This document shows positions 16,311-28,321 of a DNA stretch of 64,000 nucleotides, in pieces. Every line of letters begins with the position of its first letter. Within the stretch, counting starts at the first letter, position 1. Below the pieces are notes generated by a model. The model was not told the origin of the DNA, made no database searches, and saw only the letters and a list, made by a program, of their open reading frames with translations. The position numbers and the translations under genes were made by a program. Source of the DNA: Adiantum capillus-veneris (Eukaryota > Streptophyta > Polypodiopsida > Polypodiales > Pteridaceae); assembly GCA_014529385.2 (NCBI GenBank), contig CM043960.1, forward strand, positions 122,565,043-122,629,042, given 5' to 3'.

Positions 16311-16442
16311 GAGAGCTTATCGTGGTACAACACTAGACGGTTCTTGAATAACTGGTCTTGAGTTCAACTCTCCTCCTTGGCTAGATCTTTAAGGTCTCTT
16401 GGGATAGTTTCCTACGACGTTAAATCTTCTTCTTCTTCTTCC
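16303..16442 (+). mobile_element. tRNA-derived SINE, copy 1
   Basis: The head looks like a decayed tRNA gene with an internal RNA polymerase III promoter: A box AGCTTATCGTGG at 16314-16325 and B box near GAGTTCAACTCTC at about 16359-16371, spaced as in tRNAs. A non-tRNA body follows (GATCTTTAAGGTCTCTTGGG), ending in a (TTC)n tail at 16426-16442. The body recurs inverted at 56996-57094, so this is a family rather than a lone tRNA relic. No target duplication could be fixed because the left edge runs into the GA tract. The family name is unknown to me. Confidence 0.65.
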
Positions 16443-16950
16443 ATGCAAAAATCTATTAGTTTTCAGAGTATCACACTTGGTCAACACTATTTCCTTGCAA
16501 TCAGCAAACAATTTTTAGGCTTTTTGAAGCTATTTTAAGTTTCTGTTTTTCAACGTTCCTTTTGAGCCATGCAATTATATAATAAAAATAGAGCTTACTT
16601 GAAATACTTTGTTGATATAGCATCAATGTCTTGTGTAACGACACATGCTTATGAGATGATGCAAGCTTCGCTATCTATTTAAAACATCCTAGAGCTTCTT
16701 GGCAAGAAACAATATTCAGAACATACGCAACTCTTCACTAATAACATCATCAGCCTGCCCTTTGTCTTTCACTCTAGCTCATGAGAGTCCACACCCTTTT
16801 AGAGTTTGTCAAAGTGTGTGCTCGTGGGCATGCATTTTCTTAATGGGAAGGAAATCTGCTCGGTATCCTGATGGGCTTGTAGAGGAGGCCACTATATGCC
16901 AGAAGGAAAGGGGGTCGGGAGAGAGAAGGAATATTATAAACACCGGGGGA

Positions 16951-17012
16951 GGGGGGTAGGAGCCCCCCGATCATCCGTGTGCGCATGGATGATGGGGAGG
17001 CTCTAGGTCCCC
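16951..17012. repeat. GC-rich inverted repeat (hairpin)
   Basis: Arms at 16959-16976 and 16987-17003 pair with few mismatches around a ~10-base loop (GTGTGCGCAT). The pairing extends outward (TAGG with CCTA, then G-run with C-run). It could be a small foldback element or a structured RNA; nothing decides between them. Confidence 0.6.
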
Positions 17013-17186
17013 TTAATTTAAGACAAATTGTTGAAACAAGACATGATCATAGAAAAGGCCACAAATTGTTAAAAAGCCACTTCAAATCCCAAACTATTGG
17101 GATATTTGATGGAAAATAGAGTTCAAATCCCAAAATTTGGGATATTTGATGGTAAATAGACTAAATTAGAGCAAATTTTTTATCAA

Positions 17187-17294
<108 letters not shown>

Positions 17295-17633
17295 TGCCTA
17301 ATACATATAGGAAAGACCTAGCCTCCCTAAGGGAGAATTATGTTGATCCTTCGGCTATGAAAGATTCCCACATGACATGCTCATTGATAATCCAAAATTT
17401 TTAGAAAAATAGTTTGTCACCCTTCAAGAAGATTCAATATGGACCCAAATGTCTATGTTCAAAGTAGGGTTATGGTCTTGTACTTCATTGGTTGACTCCT
17501 TCCATTAGGACCTAGCCACAATTATTGACAATGGCTTTCATCATCCTTCAAAAATGGATTAAATATTCTTCTATGGGCATGGTTTGCTTGAAGAACCATT
17601 CATCAGAATGCTTTTTAATCTTCTAATTGTTTA

Positions 17634-18327
17634 AGAGTCTGCGTCAGCCAAGAAGAAGAAATTGGATGACTCAGAAATGGCCTCTATGGATGCAGATGAT
17701 TTAGAGAAGGGTATTGAAAAGAATGAAGAATTTGGCAAGCTTGCCATCAAAGAAGAAGGCAAGGCCTACTCAGAAAGTGAAGGAAAGTTAGAGCTAGTCA
17801 AAGCTGGTGATGAAGAGGAGTATAAGGGAGTGGGTGAAGAGATGGATGAGAGAGAGGATGGAATGCAAATAGATCAACTAGGAGATATGCCCGATGCAGA
17901 AAAGGAGCGTCAAGAGGTAGTTACACAACCTTCCTTCCTTGTTTGTTTTCCTCGCGGGTATGCATGCACATTTTCATGTTTATATATATGTGTATTCATA
18001 CATGTAGAAGTGTATGACTGTATGTGCATCTATGTGTGTATGCATGTTGATATGCATGTGCACACTTATAGGTATTTTCTTTTGCTCTTCATACTTAAAG
18101 TTTGGAGCTTTTTTGGACATTAGGGTGGTGTAAAATACTACAGAGCAATCTATGAAATCCCATTGCGAAAGATAGACCCTTCCATACTTCAGATAGGTCA
18201 AAAGTTGTTTGGAGACACCTCTCCCTAGAGTCATGGGCGCTCGCTTCGAAGGCCGCCATCGACAAGGTTTTTAGAAAGCCCTATCCTTGCAACAGTCTCC
18301 CTGCTACTAAGTTCGAAGGCGACTTGA
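17634..18327 (+). pseudogene. Broken duplicate of the last two exons of the 5565-7691 gene
   Basis: Exon-equivalent 17634-17916 encodes the acidic segment (starting near ESASAKKKKLDDSEMA) and ends at the same GAG|GTAGTT donor as its source. The last exon starts at 18124 after the same TTAG acceptor. It is closed early by TAG at 18226-18228, where the source has TGG (codon 35 of 67). Upstream exons are missing because the duplication starts inside the acidic exon. Other differences are few and scattered. It is unlikely to be expressed as protein. Confidence 0.8.
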
Positions 18328-21300
18328 TATTGAGAGACTAAGGGGTGGTTACCCTTAAATATCTGAGAAGACCCTTTCAATAGTTTTATTGGTAGTTTCC
18401 CTGGCTGATAAAGGTTGTAGGTTCCTTGCAAATCCTACATAAAGGTGCACAATCTTCCGAACAATTTGCATAGATAGTGTATGCACTGTGCAGATGTGGA
18501 CATTTAAGAGGAGAATATCCAAAATTGCTTGAAAGTTTGGATCTGGAAATGAGGTTATGAATGAAAGAGCTTTAGGTAATGTGTACATGGTCACAGCCAT
18601 TAACGTTTTCTCCTCATAACCTAGTTGGTTATTCAAGGATTGTAAAATTCATCACATGTTAACACTAGTTTGGTACCAAAAAGGAACAAAGTGTCTTTTT
18701 TTCGCAAATTTAAATAAAATGGTACATGAAATCTAGAGCACATCTCAAGAAATGCTTCTGCAAACTTATAAAATGTTATTCAAAGTACTCATAGAAATTA
18801 TAATCCCTCACTTTTGATCATAACCTCAATAGTAACTACACTCATGAGAAGAACCTACGCAAAACAACATTCAATGTTTCATTAAAACTCGTACTCTAGC
18901 CTAAGAAAAAAAATGAGCAGGGTGCATGCAATAATCCATGGTAACTACTTATATATGTGTTTGATATTTTTGTAGTTGTCATGTGAGAAAAAAATCCTTC
19001 GTGACTAGAATTAAATATAGAAAGTCTTGTGGGTCAAATATGCAACGCTCACAAATTCAATTAACAATCACAAAAAACATTTAGTTTATCTAAATTTACA
19101 ATGTCTTATGATGCATATATACTAGATCTATGAAGGAGGTCTTGAGGTGGCAAGCTTTGCAAAAATTATACAAGAAAGCAAAGTGCTAATATGGACGCTC
19201 GGACGCAAGCAACACTCGGAGGACTGGTCTAGGACTACTTGTGCCTTGTTGTCACAAGATCGCATGCCTAGGGCGGGGGAAAATCTTGGCTATCAGCAAG
19301 TAAAAGATCTCAAAAGAACATGATAATGGACCCTATATATCAAGGATCTCAGAAGAGCAGGGATGGTTGCCCTGCTAGCCGATGTAATTATGGTCCCTAG
19401 ATGACGTCATGGCTCAACATGAGCATGTCAAGACCTTGTAATTTTTTGGAATGATAAATTTAACTCACTCAAAATTGTGAGTTTTGCTATTAAAAAAAGA
19501 AAAAGGTGATGATTTTTAATGGTTATGCAAGCCACATTTGGTGATTTATGGCATATCCAAAAAACTGCGCATGTTGTAATTATGATTGTTTATTTATAAA
19601 AAATAAGCCTTAAAATAAAGTCCACTTTTGGATTTTTCCAGTCATCTCACTTATTTGTATACAAATACCTCATATGGACACAATTGGGGGATTTATATAC
19701 ACATTTTTATTAGTTTTTCACAACAATGTTTTTTTTGCAAGAAATTACGCATTACAATTTTTTTAAAATGAGCTTAAATTACAAGATGTCTATGAGTTTG
19801 AACCCATGAAAAATGTTAGTTGATGGGTATTGAACTATAGATACATTATACACCTTAGGTTTTGTCCCATAACCTCATCATGTTAATGAAAGAGGCCTTG
19901 AAAGATCAAATTTTCCTCTTTGTCAGCTTTTTCAAGATTTTGGTCTTTTGACTATAAAAAAAATCTAGTCCCATAAGTAGGTTATGAAGCTCAATTTCTT
20001 GCTATAATAAGTTTTTTTCTATCTGTATACCTTGAAATCTATGCAAAATCATATTTTGATGAGAAGTTATGTTCAATTCATGAAAGTTTTGTTAAAATTG
20101 TACTAAATTTCTATGATTTTTCATCTTAAAACTTATCATTATAATCTTAATTTGGTATTAATTTTAATAAAAGTAAAATTTGGCTATGTTCTTCACCTCA
20201 TAGCTGACCTAAGATATGAACGTGACCTATTAATTTTTCTTCTAGATTTACCAAATAATTATGATAAATTGCTAGAAAAACAAGACACTTTAGTGTCTCA
20301 GGACATTTGAGTGTCCGATTACAATACTAGTGTTAAAGATAGGTGCTAGCTCCTCTAGAATACGGACGTGGAAGTTAACCAATGTAAATGATTATCCTCA
20401 TTTGTATCTCATGTAAAGCCTATTGTTCAAGTGAGCGTTTTTTCTATGCGACCGTTGGAATTAGGGTTGTCATTGTGAGATCCCTTGCCAAAGAGCAGAT
20501 ACAAGTATAAGAGATTGGAATGTGAAGAAATAAGGTATTGAAGTTCAAGTGCATATCTTGGGTTTCTTGCATGAAGACGTAGAAGTATAGTAATCAGTTA
20601 AAAGATGCAAAAGATCCCTTTTAAATCATCGAGCTTTTGGCCTTCAATAAAAACTAAGTGCTCTGTAGGGTTGGAACTTGCTTAGGTATTGCGATTCTCA
20701 AGTGTGGTAGGTTGATTTTACATTAATTCTACTCTGGTCAAGCTGTAAGGAATGTTTAGTTTTTCAATCTAGCACTTAACTGTATACTCAATGCTGCTTT
20801 TGTACCTAAATGGAGCAAAATGCACTTTTGAGAAGTTTTCAATACATTGGTGTATGCTTTTATAAAACCTTGAAAGCGTTCCTCAAAACATTATGGTGAA
20901 GCTCCAAAACAACACATATAACATAATCCCAAAAGGCTTTTAAAATGAGGAAGTACTCTCCAATCAAATAATTGATCATTTGCAACAATTAAGTTAGAAT
21001 TTTAATGCCAATTTATATACTTTTTAAGCTGGTGCTAGTAAGTCACAACTTTACCATTGAGAGATGTTTGTGTGTTGCTACATTGTGCCCTTATTATCTT
21101 ATGATTATGTGCACAAGTCAAGAAATATCATAAGGATAGCTATTCACAAATAGCTCAGTGGGGTATGTGCATGACACAATACATTTTGTAATGTTCAGTG
21201 GGAACAACTATGGTGAAGTTACTTGAGAGCTTACCCAAAAAGATGAATTTTTATACCCAAAGACATGTGAGGGGATAGCAGAGGATAATCTCTTGGCATG

Positions 21301-21509
21301 AGTTTGTCCTTATAACGATATCCTAAATAAGAAATTTAAGGTTTTTAATTTACGGAAAGGCATCAAACATGGTAATCACACCATATCAAAGCACCATTTA
21401 GTTTAATACCTAGAATTGTTCCTCCAAATGAAGTTGCATGCCTTTTTGCATGCATCAATTTGATGAGTATATATGTGTATATATATGCATAAACGAATAA
21501 TAGTGAATG

Positions 21510-21546
<37 letters not shown>

Positions 21547-22500
21547 TGTGTGTGTGTGTGTGTGTATGTACAAATACAACATTAATGTATATATTGCCCC
21601 CCCACCCCCCCAACCCTCCCCCACACTCGGTCACTTCATTTCTTGTGATTGCTTCATCTAGCTAGGCACACACTTACACTTGAACTACTAACGTAGAATG
21701 GTTTTATTGTCTAGTGGGTGATTACCTTAGGTCTTTACTTTGCACTTCCCTCAATGGGTGATTATGGATTATGATATGCATTATCGAGTTGATGAATATA
21801 ATGTCTTGTGGGTGTTCACCATGATTCTTCACCTTGTAATCTCCTCAATGGATGGAACGGTGGGTGATTACCATAAGTCTTTACCTTGCACTGGCCTCTA
21901 TGGGAGAATGTGTCTCATGCTATGCTTATTGGTGGAGCTAATTGTGATATTGTCTTGTGGATGATTATATGAGTTTTTACTTGGCACTTCACCCTTGGGG
22001 GCCCATTTCTTGGTTGTCTACCACCCATTGGGCATGACCCTTGTCTTGGTGGGTTTTCACATTTAATACTTAGATGTGGCCACTTTAATATGGCCCAAAC
22101 TTTTTTTCACTTGCTCTTTCGCTTGCAATTATCGAGACCTGGTGCTCGCTGTATCCCGTTCCCCTCTCTACCCAAGGATGCACCGTGTGGTTCTGTCCTC
22201 TTTTCCTCTCTTTGTGGTGATTTCACATCTTCATTAATGTACCCGTTTGTCTCCTTTTCCCTCTGATTTTTTGGCTTAACCTCCTACTACACAGAGGTGT
22301 CTTCTTCCTCTTAATCAGGATTGCGCTACACTGGCTATGGCTTGGTTTATGGGTGGTACTATAGAGACTTATCCTTCTCTTTTTGACAGTATGGTAGTGT
22401 TTACTTTTCCTTTTCCCGATTGTCTTACTGTGCTACTACCTACTATAGGCTTTGCCTTGATGGTTTGTGCACTCGCTTCTGCGATTTACATTAAGAGAAG
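18326..22500. repeat. Second arm of the segmental duplication (with repeat copy C)
   Basis: Matches 7692 to about 10140 in order, interrupted by the transposon at 18663-20332. Past 21590 it is copy C of the dispersed repeat. A TA run (21511-21543) and a TG run (21547-21565) replace shorter alternations in the first arm. The frame at 22337-22480 is the counterpart of the peptide at 13309; it then runs into C-rich low-complexity sequence. Confidence 0.75.
18659..20336. mobile_element. Non-autonomous piggyBac-like transposon, copy 1
   Basis: Body 18663-20332 (1670 bases) is flanked by TTAA at 18659-18662 and 20333-20336. Terminal inverted repeats start CACTAGTTTGGTA on the left and CACTAGTATTGTA on the right, 11 of 13 identical. 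Inside each end are palindromic boxes: one related box on the left (GGAACAAAGTGTC) and two on the right (AGACACTTTAGTGTCT and GGACATTTGAGTGTCC). The related unoccupied site at 8008-8023 reads across as ACATGTAAAAGATAGG. The interior is AT-rich with no transposase; the frame at 20113-20310 has no known domain. The TTAA target and the end sequence point to the piggyBac superfamily; Tc1/mariner (TA target) is a less likely alternative. Confidence 0.72.
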
Positions 22501-22556
22501 ATGGCTCAAAAGACGTCTGTGCCAAACAGCTGCTCGTTGCTGCTCCCACACGCTTC

Positions 22557-22843
22557 CCCCCCCCCCCCCCCGCCCCCCCACCTACTCCTGCCTCCCCCCT
22601 CGCCATCGCTCTCCTCTCCCCCCCTTCGCCCTCGCGCTGCGCGCTGCCCCCTGCTTACCCTCATCCCTGTCCTGCGTGCGTTGCTTTGCTTGCACTTAGC
22701 CAACGTGCAATCCAATTCGCATGAAGTCTAGCCTGTTGCTCCCCTCTCGTTTGCTGCCTGCTGCCCCCCCACACCTCCACCCCCCCCATATCCTCACGCC
22801 CCATCCTTTGCGCATCCCCCCCCCCCCCCCCCCCCCCCCCCCC
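22557..22843. repeat. C-rich low-complexity segment with long C runs
   Basis: Contains near-pure C runs at about 22557-22578 and 22817-22843, separated by C-rich sequence. Proline-rich reading frames across it come from the base composition. Confidence 0.85.
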
Positions 22844-22919
22844 TGAAGGCCTCGCTTGAATAGCCTTGCAGTGGATTTAGAGCTAGTGATGGCTAGTGTA
22901 ATATTTGCTTGTTGACGAT

Positions 22920-24281
22920 TTCTTCATAACTTGCTACCACAACCTTTTGTTTTCTTGATGAGTTACACCTTTTTGCCACAGTTAATTAATGGCACTAACA
23001 TGTCAAATGTGGTGAGGAAATGGGTAATTGAGCTGCAAGAGTTTGAGTTCTCTTTTTTAGTGGAAGACAGTACAAGAGCTACCTTAGCTATTTTGTTGAC
23101 TTACAAGAAGAATCCCCTTATTGTTAAGGAAGAGGTAGTGAGAAAGGTAGTTGAAGAAGTGCCACAGATCAGCAATGCACATGTGTTGTTCTTTGATGGC
23201 TCATATAGAAAGAGCCATGATGCGACTTCAGGGGGTATAGCACTTTACGATCCACAGGGGAAGCTAGTATGCAAGAGAGGGTTCAAATTGGATGCACATA
23301 GTAACAATGAGGCTGAATATGCTACTTTGGAAGTCGGAATACAAATTTGTTTGAAGCAGGGGATAGAAGGCTGAGCATGAAAGGTGATGCCCTGTTAGTT
23401 GTGAAGCAAGTGTTGGGTGTGTGGAAGAGCAAGAACACCTCATTGAAGGAAATGTGTTTCAGAATTAAAGGCCTGTTAAAAAAGTTCGAAGCATAGAGCA
23501 TTAGACACATTGAATGTGCTCTAAATGGAGAATCACATGAAGGAGATCAAAGCATGATTGGGGAGCTATTTGTGTTGAGGAACAATTTATCATGGCCGGG
23601 AAAGTTTGTCTCAAGAAGACGAGTTTTTGCTAACATAGATCATTCCGAAGGACATTCATAAGTCTAAGAAGTATGGTTTTGTGCGTAGAGCATCTAGGTA
23701 CAAATTGATTGGTAATGTCTTATACACGAAAGGGACTGATCTCGTGTTGAGATGTGTACCTTGGTGGGAGGAACTTTATAGAGTGTTGGAAGATAATCAC
23801 GAAGGCGCATGTGGCGGCCATTTTGCTCTAAAGATCACCTTGCATAAGATCTTGCAAGAAGGGTATGTATGGCCTAGTTTGCACAAGGATGTTCACCATT
23901 GGTGTAGGTCTTGCAATAGGTGTCAAGCATTTGGGAAGAGAGTGTTGAAGCCAAAGTTACACAAAACCATTATGGCGTTTGATGTGTTTGAAATGTGTTG
24001 AAGCCAAAGTGGGGGAACATTATGGGTAGATGCAGGATAAGTCTTTAGCAAAGATAAATGAAAAGGTCAAAAGTAAGGGTATCAAGAAGCATGACTTGGT
24101 TTTACGCTACAACAGTAAGCTGGAAAACACCTATCAAAAGAAGTTTCAAGTTAAGTGGGAAGGCCCTTTCAAGGTAGTCGAGAGTTTCCCAGATGGTACA
24201 TATAAGTTGGCTAAACTAGATGAGATTTTACATAAGTCAAGGGTAAATGGATTGCGTCTTAAATTGTATCATGCTAGATTG
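22920..24281 (+). pseudogene. Ty3/Gypsy pol remnant (RT end, RNase H, integrase ends)
   Basis: The first part (about 22960-23370) is the end of a reverse transcriptase followed by an RNase H of the RVT_3 type (LFFDGSYRKS, GGIALYDPQGKLVCKRGF, NNEAEYATLEVGI). A stop after residue EG and further stops follow to 23680. Frame 23681-24001 holds the integrase HHCC zinc domain (GACGGHF ... HHWCRSCNRCQ). The integrase catalytic core is missing. Frame 24030-24281 is the C-terminal integrase domain (FQVKWEGPFKVVESFPDGTYKL). The pol end resumes at 37270 after element C, with stop at 37381-37383. The left side is truncated at about 22920. Confidence 0.8.
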
Positions 24282-25511
24282 TGTTGGGGTTAAGGCCTAT
24301 GTGCCTTGATCGGTCGCCCATGTCATGGGCGCCCGCCCACTGTTACCCTATACTTATAGTGAGTATACTGTATAGGGGGAGCTGTCACTTCACAGTCTCC
24401 CCACCCACATCGTGGAGTGTGTCTCCTTCTCTCTCTCTCACTCTCCGTCTGTGGTGCTCCCCGATCCCCTTCAATTGGTATCAGAACTATGGTGACCGCG
24501 GAGAGCACGACGGCTTTGAGAGCTTTGAGGCGATAGCTCGCTCTCTCTCGACGGTAGAGAGATTAAGAAAGCAGAAGACTTGCTGTGAGAATGCAATGGG
24601 AGCTTGTGAGGTAAGTTGAGAGTGATGTATGCTCTTGTGAAAGCTCAGAAAGGAGTGTGGAAGATTGTGTGTAAGTGAAGATGCTGCCCTAAAAACTGTG
24701 TGCGCAACAGCACTGTTTTCAGATTCGTTTTTCTCCTTGTAGAATGCAGATCTGAGAATTCTGTTCATCAGGCCCATCCGTTTCGACGTGGTCTACAACT
24801 TTGCAGAAGAAACTTTTTGCAAATTCCTCACCGTTTTGCTGATATTCAGCTCAGACTGACTGTATACAAAAATTCCAAATTTTCTGTTGTCGCATTGTGT
24901 GCGAGTTTGATGCACTTTTGGAAGCACGAGAGATGCTTGAAGTTGAGTGCATAAATTCTGAGCTGAAGATGCAATTGCAGCTTGTGTTAAGCTTGTGGTT
25001 TGAGGGTTTTTTGGTAGACTTGGGCAACGAAGTACGGAGGCGTTTACACACCACCGAGGCGGTCTCTTGAGAGACGCAGTTTTTTGGAGCACACAGGTGG
25101 AGCTTCTTTCACTGGTTTTCACAGGATACTTTGGCAGTGATTTTGTGCTTGGATTCATGGTCTTTGCGGATGGTTTGCATATGGTTATGGCGCATGGTTG
25201 ATGCCCATTATACATGCATTTTGGCGAGCACTTTCAAGTGCCGGTGAGCTCTCTTGAGAGCATTGTTTTCGCATTGATCAAGTTTCCGGATTGCAAATCT
25301 TTTGGCGCTTGCTTATGCGCGTGTTAAAGAATATGATGTTAAAGAATATGTCCATTGTGCTATGGGCGGCTGGATACTGACTATACTATGTTGTAAATAT
25401 ACTTTGGATAATAGTTCAAAAGAGAAGAAGAGAAGAGCAGCACGTTGAATGGCTGCTACAGGGTAACGATTGTGTGTGTGTGTCTCGATGTGTGTTGGTG
25501 TGTGTGTGTAG

Positions 25512-26431
25512 TCTGACGGGATACCATTGCTAGAAAAAGACGGGACATACAACACATTGGGAGATGTTCTATATGTGCCTTCAATCACAAAGAATTTAGC
25601 ATCAGTTGGACAGATGACAGATCAAGGGTTGCAAGTCCGTTTTAATCGTTATGGCTGCTTCATAGAGGAGTTTCACAAAGGCAGACCAGGCAAGATATTG
25701 GCACGTGGAAGAAAGAAAGGTCGCTTGTTCTCATTGGAAGCTGGAGATCCATGTTTACACAGTGGTATGCATGCAAACAAATCAGGCACTCAAGATGATT
25801 GGGCAAATTTATGGCATAAGAGAATTAGTCATGTCAATTTTAGAAGACTAAAGCATATGCAATCAAATCAAATTGTACGTGGATTACCAAAGTTTGGCAG
25901 ATTGAATTTTGATCATGTCTGTGAAGCTTGTCAATTTGGAAAGCAATCTTGTTTACCATTTCCAAAGAGGGGGAGAATTAGCCAAAGTCCTTTGGAAATT
26001 GTTCATTCAGATATTTGGGGACCTTGTGATCATGCTACACCAAATGGTTGTCGATATTTTATCACATTTACGGATGATTACAGCAGAATGACATGGGTTT
26101 ACTTTCTAAAGGCAAAGTCAGAGGCATTTGAGGTATTTTTGGAGTTCAAAGTTATGGTTGAGAAAGAGAATGGTTGTCAAATTAAATGCCTACGTTCAGA
26201 TGGAGGGGGAGAGTACATGTCACACAGTTTTGATGATTACTTACGTGAACAAGGCATAAGAAGACAGATTACTTGCAGATACACACCACAACAAAATGGA
26301 GTTGCTGAGAGAAAGAATAGAGTCATAGCAGAGATTGCAAGAGCCATGATGAATGAGATGAATATGCCATTAACATATTGGGATGAAGTAGTTCATACAG
26401 CTGTACACATTATGAATCGAACACTAACAGC
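25512..26431 (+). pseudogene. Element D: protease end, GAG-pre-integrase and integrase, interrupted by E
   Basis: The frame opens directly at the LTR deletion joint with the last part of the Copia protease (DVLYVPSITKNLASVGQM). The GAG-pre-integrase zinc motif follows (LWHKRISH ... CEACQFGK), then the integrase core with its three acidic residues in HSDIWGP, LRSDGGGEY and GVAERKNR. The frame is cut by element E at 26432, after the target duplication ACAGC, and resumes in the same frame at 32076. No stop occurs in this part. Confidence 0.9.
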
Positions 26432-26713
26432 TGAAGGAGTACGAGCGGAAGTGCGACGCGAGAGAGAGTGCGAGAAGAAGAGCACGACGATATGGTGAAC
26501 TCGCTCTACTGTAATGTGTAGAGCATAGTGAGTTCTTATTAGGTTTTTACAAAAAGAATATGTGTACATACCTGGCGGCCCGCCCACTTACCTGGGCGAC
26601 CACATTGGGCTTTATATCCCAACAACCTCCCACTTAAAGTCCAATGTGGTACTTTAAGTGTGAGAGAAGCTACTATACAAGCTAATATACAAGAGATGTA
26701 GAGAAGTGATGTA

Positions 26714-28321
26714 CTACCCTACACCTAACTGCTTGCGAAAATGCGCAAATCTCTCTGAGGGAAGTCCTTTTGTAAGTAGATCAGCAGGATTTTCTGTGGT
26801 GTGAACTTTGACAAGCTGAAGTTGCTTATCCTCGAGCATTTCCCTGATGAAATGATACTTCACATCCACATGCTTTGTCTTTGAGTGATAAACTGGATTG
26901 CGAGCCAATTGTATAGCACTTTGACTATCACAATATAACACAGGCATCTCTTCTTTGATTCCCAAATCTGTTACTAGTCAATTAAGCCAAATTGATTCTT
27001 TGCATGCCTCTGATGCTGCAACATATTCAGCCTCTGTAGTAGACTGAGTAACACAATCTTGTAATCTAGAACGCCATGATACTGCTCCTCCAGCCAATGT
27101 AAAGACATACCCTGACGTAGACCTTCGGTTGTCTAAGTCACCTGCATAATCTGAGTCTGTAAAACCCTTTACACTTAGCTCATGACTCCCATAGCATATA
27201 CGCATACTCTTTGTAGCTTTCAGGTATCTCAATATTCCTTTCACTACCTCCCAATGTTTCTTGCCTGGGTTTGACATGTATAGACTTACTACTCCCACTG
27301 CAAATGCAATGTCTGGGCGAGTAGCAATCATTGCATACATCAAACTACCCACTGCAGACGCATATGGAATCTTATCCATTTCAGCCTGTTCTTCCTCAGA
27401 CACAGGACAATCTTGTTTGCTAAGTTTCACATATGGTGGCAATGGAACACTCAATGCCTTTCCCTTCTCCATATTGAAACGTTGCAAAACCTTGTTAATA
27501 TACTCTGTTTGAGATAACCAAATCAACTTCTTTGATCTGTCTCTCTCAATGCGCATACCAAGTATATGACTTGCCTCACCCATGTCTTTCATGTCAAACA
27601 ATTTTGCCATCTTTGACTTCAAAGCTGAAATTTCTTCCAAGTGCTTGCCAACAATCAACATGTCATCCACATACAAAATAAGGATCAGCCAACTGCCATC
27701 CTTAGCCTTCTTTGTATATAGACAGTGATCGAACTCACTACGTTTGTAGCCTTGAGAAAGCATAAACTTGTGGAATTTATGGTACCATGCCCTCGGTGAT
27801 TGTTTTAAGCCATAAAGACTCTTTAACAACTGGCATACCCAATCTTCCTTGCCTTTCTCAACAAACCCTTCTGGCTGCTGCATGTAAATTTCCACATCTA
27901 AATCACAATGCAAGAACGCTGTCTTGACATCCATTTGGTGCAACACCAAATCTAATATGGCAACCAATGCAAGAAAGCATCTCAATGTAGTCATCTTGAC
28001 CACCGGAGAGAAGACTTCATCAAAGTCAATGCCTTGTTCTTGCTTAAAGCCCTTGGCAACAAGCCTTGCTTTGTACTTTGGCTGACTATCATGAGTGGTG
28101 ATCTTATACCTGTAAACCCATTTACAAGGTAGAGCCTTTTTGCCCTGTGGTAATTTAACTAGCTTCCATGTCTTGTTTTTATGCAGAGCTGTCATCTCTG
28201 ACTGCATGGCCAATTGCCAATTCTCGGAGTCCTTCATTTGCACTGCTTCCTTGTAACATGAAGGCTCATTGCAATCAGTCAACATGACATAGTTCATAGA
28301 TGGAACAAACCTATCAGGAGG
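26714..28321 (-). pseudogene. Element E: reverse transcriptase and RNase H
   Basis: Frame continues from the integrase. It has typical Copia RT blocks (CKWVYRYKI, YKARLVAKGFKQEQGIDF, QMDVKTAFLH, LILYVDDMLIVG) and RNase H (STTEAEYVAASEACKES, CDSQSAIQLARN, KTKHVDVKYHFIRE), ending at 26714. One in-frame TGA at 26978-26980 splits the RNase H domain after KESIWLN. Everything else reads through, so loss of function is recent. The first in-frame ATG after the upstream TGA is at 28297. Confidence 0.92.

Noticed and set aside
20113-20310. Possible transposase frame inside the TTAA element
   Set aside because: 65 codons, AT-rich, no DDE motif and not shared with the second element.
18659-20336. CACTA (En/Spm) element because ends read CACTAG
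   Set aside because: CACTA elements make 3-bp direct duplications; here the flanks form TTAA on both sides, and no 3-bp direct repeat fits.
22337-22731. Proline-rich frames over the C-rich segment
   Set aside because: Low-complexity composition; three frames are open at once.
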